DNA of 64,000 bases from assembly GCF_004366355.1 (NCBI RefSeq), contig NZ_SODV01000001.1, forward strand, positions 558,001 through 622,000, given 5' to 3'. Shown one piece after another: positions 24,169 to 31,417 of the stretch. The notes beneath the pieces were generated by a model that was not told the origin of the DNA, did not search any database, and saw only the letters and a program-made list of their open reading frames with translations. Numbering within the stretch: position 1 is the first letter of the stretch; the number at the start of each line of letters is the position of its first letter. This stretch comes from Dinghuibacter silviterrae. GTDB lineage: Bacteria; Bacteroidota; Bacteroidia; Chitinophagales; Chitinophagaceae. Both the position numbers and the translations under genes were made by a program.

Positions 24169-25053
24169 GTGAAAAAACAGCAATTACTGGTCGTTGGTCT
24201 TGGTTTCGTTGTATTGATCGGTTTCTTCTTTTTTGGGAGAACCGTTCCTACCCAAGGGGATAAACCTGCAGCATCTGCTACGGGCGACAGCACGAAGCTG
24301 GACTTTCCGGCAATGCTTGCTATTGCCAAGCAAAAAATTACCCCCACTCAACTTGCTTACGTCACCCAGCTGGAACATGCCGTCGTACGGGGCGACGTAC
24401 TTACCCAACAGATTCAAGCTTACAGACAACTGGCCGCCTTCTGGGGCGACACAGCGAAGATATTTGTGCCCTATGCCGAATACACGGCCCTGGCTGCGAA
24501 GTTGGAAAATTCTAAAAAAAGCCTGACCTTTGCAGCCAATTTGTTTTTTGAAGACCTGCAAACCGTCCAGGAAGCTCCGCTCCGGAGCTGGGAAGCAGAT
24601 CAGGCCAAGGACCTGTACAACAAGGTCCTGACGCTCGATCCGGCGGACGACTCCGCCAAAGTCAGCCTGGGTAGTTGCTACATCTTCGGCGGCTCAGGGT
24701 CTCCCCAAGAAACAATGCAAGGCATCCTGAAGATCCGGGAAGTCGCTCAGCGGGACACCGCCAACACCTATGCCCAGTATATGCTGGGTTTGGCCGGCAT
24801 TGTCTCGGGGCAAACGGATAAGGCCATCGACCGTTTTCAAGCGGTCCTGCGTCATGATCCTGATAATCTGGATGTTCAGATGAGATTAGCCGATCTCTAC
24901 GAGGAAAAAGGCGACCGGGAATCGTCCCGGAAAGCCTACCTGAACCTGAGGTCAACCTACACCCGGCTGGTATCGTCGGGCAAATTGAAAAGCGACACCT
25001 CCTTTTTGAAGGAGATCAATAAAAGAATCCGGACGTCACCGGGTATCCAGTGA
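24169..25053 (+). CDS. Membrane-anchored TPR protein
   Basis: 294 residues beginning with a single membrane anchor (KKQQLLVVGLGFVVLIGFFFFGR), then helical repeats. At least three TPR-like units are seen (AKDLYNKVLTLDPADDSAKVSLG, TYAQYMLGLAGIVSGQTDKAIDRFQAVLRHDPDN, LDVQMRLADLYEEKGD). I chose the GTG at 24169, 5 nt after a GGAGG, a rare clear Shine-Dalgarno in this window; GTG 24166 is the alternative. Role unknown, probably scaffolding in the periplasm or at the membrane. Followed by the small basic ribosome-type protein. Confidence 0.85.
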   Translation: MKKQQLLVVGLGFVVLIGFFFFGRTVPTQGDKPAASATGDSTKLDFPAMLAIAKQKITPTQLAYVTQLEHAVVRGDVLTQQIQAYRQLAAFWGDTAKIFVPYAEYTALAAKLENSKKSLTFAANLFFEDLQTVQEAPLRSWEADQAKDLYNKVLTLDPADDSAKVSLGSCYIFGGSGSPQETMQGILKIREVAQRDTANTYAQYMLGLAGIVSGQTDKAIDRFQAVLRHDPDNLDVQMRLADLYEEKGDRESSRKAYLNLRSTYTRLVSSGKLKSDTSFLKEINKRIRTSPGIQ

Positions 25054-25102
25054 CAAGGACGTTTAGAATCAGTATTTTGTAATCAAAAAAAATCTTCGTA
25101 GT

Positions 25103-25198
25103 ATGCCTTGTGGTAAGAAAAGAAAGCGGCATAAGATCGCCACACACAAACGTAAAAAACGTCTTCGTAAGAATCGACATAAGAAAAAGGGCAAATAG
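25103..25198 (+). CDS. AURKAIP1/COX24-type small basic ribosomal protein (31 aa)
   Basis: A very short gene encoding 31 residues, more than half Lys/Arg/His: it starts MPCGKKRKRHK and ends RHKKKGK. This is the Bacteroidota version of the AURKAIP1/COX24 domain, related to tiny ribosome-bound proteins such as mycobacterial bS22; ribosome binding is inferred. A strong terminator follows 28 nt downstream. It sits directly before RNase G, which matures rRNA. Confidence 0.85.
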   Translation: MPCGKKRKRHKIATHKRKKRLRKNRHKKKGK

Positions 25199-25226
25199 TT
25201 CCGTTTGCTCTCCTCCAGCTTATTAT

Positions 25227-25260
25227 GCCGGTCTAGCGCTCCGCCGCTTACCGGCTTTTT
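25227..25260 (+). terminator. Intrinsic terminator after the 31-aa gene
   Basis: Outer stem GCCGGT (25227-25232) / ACCGGC (25250-25255), inner AGCG/CGCT pairing, then TTTTT (25256-25260). Confidence 0.8.
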
Positions 25261-25273
25261 GCCTTCTGCTACC

Positions 25274-25281
25274 TAACTTTG
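25274..25281 (+). promoter_or_regulatory. -7 box (TAACTTTG) for RNase G
   Basis: Exact TAnnTTTG 54 nt before the TTG start of rng and just after the preceding terminator. Confidence 0.5.
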
Positions 25282-25335
25282 TTATGAACGCCTAACCCGT
25301 TTGAAGTGACCACGGAATATTAAAGGCAATGTGCT

Positions 25336-26883
25336 TTGAATAAGGAATTAATCATAAATACAGCTCCACAATCGGTGGAGATTGCGTTACTGGAAGACAA
25401 AAAACTTGTTGAACTCCACCACGAACAGGCAGATGCAAGCTTTTCGGTAGGCGATTTGTACCTCGGCAAAGTCAAAAAGCTCGTCCCCGGAATGAATGCT
25501 GCGTTTGTCGAAGTGGGTTTTGAAAAGGACGGCTTCCTCCACTACACCGACCTGAGTCCGTACGCCCGTTCCATCCTGAAATTCACCCAACTGGCTGTCA
25601 ACGATAAATCGGAAACCGGTTTTGACTTCAGTTCCTTCCAAAACGAACCCGAGATCGTCAAGACCGGCAAGATCAACGAAGTCCTGAACGGAAAGCCCAA
25701 CATCCTCGTCCAGATTCTGAAAGAACCGATCGCTGCGAAGGGACCCCGCCTGAGTTGCGAAATTTCCCTCCCCGGGCGTTTTGTCGTCGTCACGCCTTTT
25801 AACGATATCGTTGCCGTTTCCCGGAAGATCCATTCCGGGGAAGAACGTCGCCGCCTGCACAAGATCGTTGAGGCCATTAAGCCCAAGAACTTTGGCGTCA
25901 TCGTCCGCACGGCCGCGGAAGGCAAAAACACCGCCGAGCTCCACGAGGACCTGCAAATGCTCGTCGACAGCTGGCAGACCCTTCAGCGCAACCTCAAAGG
26001 CGCCGTGGCCCCGGCCAAGATCATGAGCGAGCAGACCAAGACGACCAGTATTCTCAGGGACCTGCTCAACGGCGACTTCAACCGCATCGTCGTCAACGAC
26101 AAGAACATTTACAACGACACCCGCAACTATATCCAGCGCATCGCCCCCGAAAAGGCCGACATCGTTACGTTGCACCACAACGGCTCCCCGGTGTTCGACA
26201 GCTACGGCGTCACCAAACAGGTGAAGGCTGCCTTTGGCAAGACCGTAAACCTCGCCAGCGGCGCCTACCTGATCATCGAACACACCGAGGCCCTCCACGT
26301 CATCGACGTCAACAGCGGCTACAAAAGCGTTTCCAACAACCAGGAGACCAACGCGCTGGAGACCAATATGGAAGCCGCCGAGGAGATCGCCCGTCAGCTC
26401 CGCCTGCGCGACCTGGGCGGCATCATCGTCGTGGACTTCATCGACATGAAGCATCCCGACAACAAAAAGGCCGTCATGGACGCCATGGAGAAGTTCATGG
26501 CCACCGACCGCGCCAAACACGCCATCCTGTCGATTTCCAAATTCGGGCTCATGCAGATCACGCGTCAGCGCATGCGCCCGGAAGTCAACATCAATACCCA
26601 GGAAGTATGCCCCACCTGCAACGGCACGGGCAAGATCACGTCCACCCTCATCCTGGAAGACGAGATCGAAAAGAACCTGAACTACCTCATCATGCAGCAG
26701 CACAAGGGGCTGACCGTCACGGTCCACCCCATCATGGAGGCCTACCTTAAACGAGGCTGGTACTCACGCCGCATCAAATGGTGCTGGAAGTACAAACAGA
26801 ACATCCGCATCAAGGGGAATACCAACTACCACCTCACGGAGTATCACTTCTTCGACCGGAACGAGGAAGAGATCAAGATCTGA
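25336..26883 (+). CDS. rng: Ribonuclease G/E family (Rng)
   Basis: Single-strand endoribonuclease for 16S rRNA 5' maturation and mRNA decay, 515 residues. N-terminal S1 domain (SVGDLYLGKVKKLVPGMNAAFVEVGFEKDGFLHY), the catalytic metal site VIDVNSG and IIVVDFIDM, and the zinc-link CPTCNGTGK are all visible. It lacks the long disordered scaffold of RNase E. The start is a TTG (MNKELIINTAP by homology). Convergent with ridA. Confidence 0.96.
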   Translation: MNKELIINTAPQSVEIALLEDKKLVELHHEQADASFSVGDLYLGKVKKLVPGMNAAFVEVGFEKDGFLHYTDLSPYARSILKFTQLAVNDKSETGFDFSSFQNEPEIVKTGKINEVLNGKPNILVQILKEPIAAKGPRLSCEISLPGRFVVVTPFNDIVAVSRKIHSGEERRRLHKIVEAIKPKNFGVIVRTAAEGKNTAELHEDLQMLVDSWQTLQRNLKGAVAPAKIMSEQTKTTSILRDLLNGDFNRIVVNDKNIYNDTRNYIQRIAPEKADIVTLHHNGSPVFDSYGVTKQVKAAFGKTVNLASGAYLIIEHTEALHVIDVNSGYKSVSNNQETNALETNMEAAEEIARQLRLRDLGGIIVVDFIDMKHPDNKKAVMDAMEKFMATDRAKHAILSISKFGLMQITRQRMRPEVNINTQEVCPTCNGTGKITSTLILEDEIEKNLNYLIMQQHKGLTVTVHPIMEAYLKRGWYSRRIKWCWKYKQNIRIKGNTNYHLTEYHFFDRNEEEIKI

Positions 26884-26966
26884 TCGGCGCCGCCGGACCC
26901 CGCTCCGGGTGTGCCCGCGCCGCGAGACGCCGTGGGCGCACCTTTCAGGCCCAGCGGTGCGCGCAC

Positions 26967-27353
26967 TTATGCGCCGACCATCGCGGTCACGGTGATTTCG
27001 ACGTTCACGTTCTTCGGCAACGTTTTTACGGCCATCGTCTCGCGAGCCGGGTAAGCCCCGCTGAAATAGCTCCCGTAGATCTCGTTGACCGCGCCGAACA
27101 ACCCCATATCCGAAAGGAAGATCGATGTCTTTACGACGTGCTGGAAGTCCAGCCCCGCCTCGTTCAGGATCGCTTTGATATTGTGCATGACCTGGTGCGT
27201 TTCAGAGGCAATGTCCTGGGTCACCAGCTCGCCGGTTCCGGGAGTAAGGGCCACCTGCCCGGAAACAAACAACAGGTTCCCTGCCAGTACGGCCTGGCTG
27301 TACGGCCCGATGGGAGCGGGCGCCTTATCCGTTTGAATTATCTTCTTGCTCAT
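26967..27353 (-). CDS. ridA: RidA family reactive enamine/imine deaminase
   Basis: 128 residues, full length. Hydrolyses 2-aminoacrylate and related imines. The family signature is present: KAPAPIGPYSQAV, NLLFVSGQ, and the catalytic arginine in YPARETMAVKTLPKNVNVEIT. The open frame continues upstream into the next gene, but the ATG at 27353 (MSKKIIQTDKAPAPIGPYS) is the standard start. Confidence 0.96.
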   Translation of the reverse strand: MSKKIIQTDKAPAPIGPYSQAVLAGNLLFVSGQVALTPGTGELVTQDIASETHQVMHNIKAILNEAGLDFQHVVKTSIFLSDMGLFGAVNEIYGSYFSGAYPARETMAVKTLPKNVNVEITVTAMVGA

Positions 27354-27360
27354 ATCTTTG
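27353..27360 (+). promoter_or_regulatory. -7 box (TATCTTTG) for the 27383 gene
   Basis: TATCTTTG, 22 nt before the ATG at 27383, overlapping the divergent ridA start codon by one base. Confidence 0.4.
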
Positions 27361-27382
27361 CAAAATACATTGAAAGACCCAA

Positions 27383-28048
27383 ATGAAGGGAATCGTCTTT
27401 GCCACCCGCGCCACGCGCGAAATTTTCGGGAACATCTTTGAGGGCTCCGCCATAGAAGCGACATGGGTCGAGGCGCCCGGCGCAACGGCGTTCGACAGCG
27501 CGAGAACCGCGGCATTCGCCTCTGCCGCGCCACCCGACTTCGTCCTCGACCTCGACTACGCGCCCCCGCGCACCCCGGCGCTGGCGCAATACCCCGCGGC
27601 CCTCATCCTGGTCAACGACGTGCCGGGCCTTTTACGCACCAGTGACGATCGCTTCGTCCGCATCAACGCCTGGAACACCTTTCTACAAAGACCCCTGGCC
27701 GAGCTCGTCGCCCACCCGGCCGCGGCTGAAAAGGCCGGTGCGTTCTGCGCAGCCTGGGGCAAAACCCCCGAGCTCCTGCCGGACCAGCCCGGGATGCCTT
27801 CCGCACGCGTAGTCTCCATGATCATCAACGAAGCCTATCTGGCACTTGGTGAGGAGGTAAGTACCAAAGAAGCGATCGATACCGCCATGCGGCTCGGCAC
27901 CAATTATCCTTACGGACCGTTTGAGTGGGCAAGACATATCGGCCTGTCCTCCATCGTCTCGCTCCTGGAAACCCTCGCCCGCGAAAATCCCATCTACACC
28001 GTCGCTCCCCGTTTAAAGGAAGAATCAACCCATGGCCTTACTGCTTAA
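27383..28048 (+). CDS. 3-hydroxyacyl-CoA dehydrogenase C-terminal domain protein
   Basis: 221 residues. The C-terminal half ([47 protein letters not shown]) is the helical 3HCDH domain of beta-oxidation dehydrogenases. The N-terminal 120 residues are short and lack a GxGxxG nucleotide loop (it begins [16 protein letters not shown]), so NAD binding and catalysis are doubtful. It overlaps tsaB by 17 nt, suggesting coupled translation. Possibly a degenerate paralogue with a structural role. Confidence 0.75.
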   Translation: MKGIVFATRATREIFGNIFEGSAIEATWVEAPGATAFDSARTAAFASAAPPDFVLDLDYAPPRTPALAQYPAALILVNDVPGLLRTSDDRFVRINAWNTFLQRPLAELVAHPAAAEKAGAFCAAWGKTPELLPDQPGMPSARVVSMIINEAYLALGEEVSTKEAIDTAMRLGTNYPYGPFEWARHIGLSSIVSLLETLARENPIYTVAPRLKEESTHGLTA

Positions 28049-28775
28049 TATAGATACCGCCACACCCTATGCTTCCGTGGGTATATCCCGGGACGGCCGG
28101 ATCCTCGACGCCATCGCCAACGATGAGCAAAAGGAACACGCCTCTTTCCTGCAGCCGGCAATAGCCGCGCTCACGGGGAAGCTCGGGATACCGCTGTCCA
28201 GCCTGGATGCCATCGCCCTTACGATCGGCCCAGGTTCCTATACCGGTTTGCGGGTAGGCCTTTCCAGTGCCAAGGGGTTGGCCTATGCCCTGGGCAAACC
28301 CCTCATCCCCGTGGTGACCCTGGAAGTCATGGCCCACGCGGCCCGAAGGGCGTGGGCGTTGGAAGCCGCGGCAGCCGGGGCCGCCGACGGCACACCCCGC
28401 GGGGCCTCAAAAGCTGCGGCCGACGAGGCCGCCCCCGGCGCCCCCCTCTTCTGCCCCATGATCGACGCCCGCCGCGATGAAGTCTTCACCGCGATCTACG
28501 ACGCCATAGGCGAGGCCGTTTTAGAGCCCACGGCTATGATCCTCGACCCCATGGTCTTCGACCCCTATATAAAAAACAACTATCTCATTTTCAGCGGCGA
28601 TGGGAGCTTGAAATGGAAGCCAAAGTTTTCCACGAACAAAGCACGATTTTTGTTGATACAACATTCGGTCGCCGACCTCTCCCCTATCGCTGAAGCCCGC
28701 TACCAGGCGGGCGCGGTGGCAGGTCTTGCCTACCTCGAACCCCTGTACCTCAAAGAATTCCACAAGAACAAATAA
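28032..28775 (+). CDS. tsaB: tRNA t6A37 threonylcarbamoyltransferase subunit TsaB
   Basis: Partner of TsaD in making the t6A modification of tRNA. The N-terminal ASKHA fold is clear ([52 protein letters not shown]). Between residues about 112 and 138 there is an Ala-rich insertion ([17 protein letters not shown]) not typical of the family. The end [12 protein letters not shown]...[10 protein letters not shown] is as expected. Confidence 0.93.
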   Translation: MALLLNIDTATPYASVGISRDGRILDAIANDEQKEHASFLQPAIAALTGKLGIPLSSLDAIALTIGPGSYTGLRVGLSSAKGLAYALGKPLIPVVTLEVMAHAARRAWALEAAAAGAADGTPRGASKAAADEAAPGAPLFCPMIDARRDEVFTAIYDAIGEAVLEPTAMILDPMVFDPYIKNNYLIFSGDGSLKWKPKFSTNKARFLLIQHSVADLSPIAEARYQAGAVAGLAYLEPLYLKEFHKNK

Positions 28776-28851
28776 AGGCAGGCTGCAAAGCACAGTTCAC
28801 TTTTCAGATAAATGTAATATTTTTGCAGTACGTCCTGGTTTAACAGAATAA

Positions 28852-28880
28852 TTACACCTTCCTGATATATGATGGTGTAA
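28852..28880. promoter_or_regulatory. Inverted repeat operator candidate at the arsR promoter
   Basis: TTACACC (28852-28858), 15 nt, GGTGTAA (28874-28880). The right arm overlaps the -7 box, where an ArsR-type repressor binding its own promoter would block RNA polymerase. Confidence 0.5.
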
Positions 28881-28885
28881 CTTTG
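28878..28885 (+). promoter_or_regulatory. -7 box (TAACTTTG) for the arsR-persulfide dioxygenase unit
   Basis: Exact TAnnTTTG, 29 nt before the ATG at 28915, overlapping the inverted repeat. Confidence 0.5.
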
Positions 28886-28914
28886 CATTAACGATTTTGA
28901 TAAAGTGTAGAATT

Positions 28915-29265
28915 ATGGCAGAGACTCAAACTCCTTATGCAATGGTGTTGCATGGTAAGCATGCAAAAGAAAGTGCCGTGCGGGTCGACTTGCTGAGCGT
29001 TAAAAAAGCTGCGTTGGTATTGCGTGCTTTGAATCATAAGCTCAGGCAACAGGTGGTCCGCCTTATCGACGAGCACGAGAAGATGACGGTAACCGAGATT
29101 TATACCAAACTCCGGTTAGAACAGTCTGTCGCTTCTCAACACCTGGCCATCCTTCGCAGAGCTGGTATAGTGATGACCGAGAGGGAAGGCAAATTCATTT
29201 GGTATACGATCAATACCAAACGGGTAGAAGAGATTTCGAAATTCGTGGAAGAACTGGTTGGATAA
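28915..29265 (+). CDS. ArsR-family winged-helix regulator (cysteine-free)
   Basis: 116 residues with a winged HTH (RALNHKLRQQVVRLIDEHEKMTVTEIYTKLRLEQSVASQHLAILRRAGIVMTEREGKFIWY in segments). The recognition helix is SVASQHLAILRRAG. There is not a single cysteine, so it cannot sense metals or persulfides through thiols as CadC, BigR or SqrR do. The downstream gene is a persulfide dioxygenase/rhodanese, a common BigR-type partner. I placed the start at 28915 (MAETQT); the frame also opens at 28897. Confidence 0.88.
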   Translation: MAETQTPYAMVLHGKHAKESAVRVDLLSVKKAALVLRALNHKLRQQVVRLIDEHEKMTVTEIYTKLRLEQSVASQHLAILRRAGIVMTEREGKFIWYTINTKRVEEISKFVEELVG

Positions 29266-29308
29266 CCCGCCCCATCCGAAACGTCTCAAATTCTTTTACA
29301 ACGCCAGC

Positions 29309-29334
29309 AGGGAGTTCCTATGAAGGTACTCCCT
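29309..29334 (+). terminator. Hairpin between arsR and the persulfide dioxygenase gene
   Basis: AGGGAGT (29309-29315) and ACTCCCT (29328-29334) around a 12-nt loop, with a weak T-rich tail. It could attenuate read-through from arsR. Confidence 0.45.
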
Positions 29335-29354
29335 CTGTAGTTTAATACGGATCT

Positions 29355-30761
29355 ATGTTTATACAACAGCTATATACCAATTGTCTTAGTGAGGCCGCAT
29401 ACTATATAGAAAGTAACAAGGAAGCCCTGGTCATCGACCCGCTCCGCGACGTGGAAATGTATATCCACCTGGCGGAAGAAAGGGGAGCCACCATCAAGTA
29501 TATACTCGAAACGCACTTCCACGCCGACTTTGTCAGCGGCCACCTCGACCTGTCGCGTAAGACAGGCGCACCCATCGTGTACGGTCCCGGGACGGAAACG
29601 GCTTTCCCCATCTACAAAGCCGCGGATGGAGAAACATTCAGGATTGGCGATGTCAGCCTGGAGGTCCTTCATACCCCTGGTCATACGATAGAATCTACCT
29701 GTTATCTTCTTAAGGACGAGCAAGGCGCGCCGCACGCGCTTTTTACAGGGGATACGCTGTTTGTCGGTGACGTTGGCCGTCCCGATCTCAGCAGCGGCAG
29801 TCTTTCCAAAGAAGAGCTGGCCGGGATGCTGTACGATTCCCTTGCCGAAAAGGTTCTCCCCTTGCCCGACAGCGTGATCATCTATCCCGCACACGGGCCG
29901 GGCAGCAGCTGCGGTAAAAACCTCGGCCCACACACCCATAGCACATTGGGTGAAGAAAAAGCAACCAACTATGCCCTCCAGCCCCAGGACAAGGAAACTT
30001 TTATAAAGGCGGTTACGGAAGGCTTGTCGGCTCCTCCCCAATATTTCCCGGTCAACGCCCGGATCAACAAGGAGGGTTATGAAAGTTTGGAAAAAGTAAT
30101 GCACGAAAGCCTGCAACCCCTCTCGATAGCGGAATTTAAAAAGGAGTCCACACGTCCCGGCGCCGTCATCCTGGACACGCGCAAAGCCCCTGTCTTCACC
30201 GACGGGTTCGTACCGGGCTCCATCAACATCGGTCTCGAAGGCCGTTTTGCAGAATGGGCGGGGAACCTCCTGGGTTTTACCGATCCCATTGTCCTCGTTA
30301 CCGACGAGGGTATGGAAGAAGAAAGCATCCTCCGGCTTGCCCGTGTCGGTTTCGAAAACGTGTCCGGGTATCTCCAGGGTGGTTTTGACGCCTGGAAAGC
30401 CGCCGGCCAGCCCATCGACATGATCATCAATGTTACCCCCTACGAGCTCGCGCTGGACATCCCGTTTGACGAAAACCTCGTCGTCGTTGACGTTCGGAAG
30501 GAGATCGAATTTGGGGGCGGCCACGTCAAGGGCGCCGAAAATATTCCCCTCGAAACCCTTTCCGATCCCGGATCGATGGCTTACCTGGAGGAAAACCAAA
30601 ATATCTACGTCCACTGTGCCGGCGGCTATCGCAGCGTCATCGCCTGCTCGTTGCTCAAACGCCAGGGGCTCCACAACCTCCGCAACGTCACCGGCGGATG
30701 GACCGCCATCCAGGCGGAGGGGTCCATTCCGGTTGTGAAAGAGTCGGCCGTACTCAACTAA
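29355..30761 (+). CDS. Persulfide dioxygenase-like MBL hydrolase fused to two rhodanese domains
   Basis: 468 residues. Metallo-beta-lactamase domain about 1-240 with H54/H56/D58 (THFHADF, the ETHE1-like form), H110 and D133. Rhodanese 1 (about 258-350) has VTDEGMEEES at the active-site loop and no cysteine, so it is inactive; rhodanese 2 (about 365-460) has a proper C421 in HCAGGYRS. Probably oxidises glutathione- or protein-bound persulfide and handles the sulfane sulfur. Follows the arsR regulator. Confidence 0.9.
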   Translation: MFIQQLYTNCLSEAAYYIESNKEALVIDPLRDVEMYIHLAEERGATIKYILETHFHADFVSGHLDLSRKTGAPIVYGPGTETAFPIYKAADGETFRIGDVSLEVLHTPGHTIESTCYLLKDEQGAPHALFTGDTLFVGDVGRPDLSSGSLSKEELAGMLYDSLAEKVLPLPDSVIIYPAHGPGSSCGKNLGPHTHSTLGEEKATNYALQPQDKETFIKAVTEGLSAPPQYFPVNARINKEGYESLEKVMHESLQPLSIAEFKKESTRPGAVILDTRKAPVFTDGFVPGSINIGLEGRFAEWAGNLLGFTDPIVLVTDEGMEEESILRLARVGFENVSGYLQGGFDAWKAAGQPIDMIINVTPYELALDIPFDENLVVVDVRKEIEFGGGHVKGAENIPLETLSDPGSMAYLEENQNIYVHCAGGYRSVIACSLLKRQGLHNLRNVTGGWTAIQAEGSIPVVKESAVLN

Positions 30762-30831
30762 ATGCCGCCCGGCGGCTACGTTTCGCCCGGCGGCACCCCG
30801 CTGCTGAAATTTTATGGCCAACCTGAGGTGA

Positions 30832-30863
30832 CTTTTTCTATATTCCACCATATATAGAAAAAG
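30832..30863. promoter_or_regulatory. Perfect 12-bp inverted repeat before the ECF sigma gene
   Basis: CTTTTTCTATAT (30832-30843), 8-nt spacer, ATATAGAAAAAG (30852-30863). It ends 9 nt before the sigma factor ATG. An operator or a leader hairpin that could block ribosome access. Confidence 0.55.
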
Positions 30864-30872
30864 CCCTTGAAA

Positions 30873-31415
30873 ATGCCCGATCAAAAGATCGTCCAACTCA
30901 TCCGGGCAGGGCGGAGCGATGCTGCGCTCGACGCCCTGTACGGTTATTTCCCCATGGCCCGGAAAACGGTTGTCGCCCATGGCGGCAGCACCCAGGACGC
31001 AGAGGATGTCTTCCAGGAAGGCCTTCTGATCCTCTGCCGGAAGATCAGGGAAACCGACTTCGTGCTTACCGCCCGGTTGAGCACCTACCTTTTTAGCGTC
31101 TGCCGTCTTTTGTGGATGGACGAATTAAAAAAAAGGAAGAGGGCCGTCCCTCCTACCCTCCAAGACCCGCCGGATGAGGCATTGGCCGATGTTCTTCTCC
31201 GGGAATCGCGCTTCCGGCTTGCCGAGAAAGTATTGGCGGAACTGGCGGACCGATGCCGGGAACTCCTGCTCCTGTTTTATACCCGGCGGTTGAAGTGGCA
31301 GGAAGTTGCCGCCCGTATGGGATATAGCTCGGAGAACGTGGCCAGGAACCAAAAGTACAAATGTCTCGAAGCCGCCAGGACACGGCTCGCCGAACTCGAA
31401 CACCAAACCCTTTGA
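30873..31415 (+). CDS. RNA polymerase ECF sigma factor
   Basis: 180 residues. Region 2 (YFPMARKTVVAHGGSTQDAEDVFQEGLLILCRK, then FLFSVCRLLWMDELKKR-like) and region 4 (LADRCRELLLLFYTRRLKWQEVAARMGYSSENVARNQKYKCLEAAR) are both present. The following membrane protein starts 2 nt after its stop and is the likely anti-sigma factor. ATG 30873 was preferred over an in-frame TTG at 30867. Confidence 0.9.
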   Translation: MPDQKIVQLIRAGRSDAALDALYGYFPMARKTVVAHGGSTQDAEDVFQEGLLILCRKIRETDFVLTARLSTYLFSVCRLLWMDELKKRKRAVPPTLQDPPDEALADVLLRESRFRLAEKVLAELADRCRELLLLFYTRRLKWQEVAARMGYSSENVARNQKYKCLEAARTRLAELEHQTL

Positions 31416-31417
31416 AC

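Noticed and set aside
25110-25295. 61-codon open frame covering the small basic gene
   Set aside because: It is out of frame with the recognisable 31-residue protein, runs through the downstream terminator hairpin and has no family features.
25387-26727. Long antisense open frame (446 codons) opposite RNase G; similar ones opposite eno (51814-53160), korA (56926-58545), nadB (35588-36946) and the persulfide dioxygenase (29370-30980)
   Set aside because: Each is an exact shadow of a gene with clear family motifs on the other strand. In GC-rich coding DNA the antisense frame often lacks stops. The translated antisense sequences match no family I recognise and are low-complexity.
30764-30794. 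Repeated GCCCGGCGGC after the persulfide dioxygenase gene as a possible mobile repeat
   Set aside because: Only two short copies that can fold into a small GC stem at the 3' end of the gene; more likely a transcript end structure.
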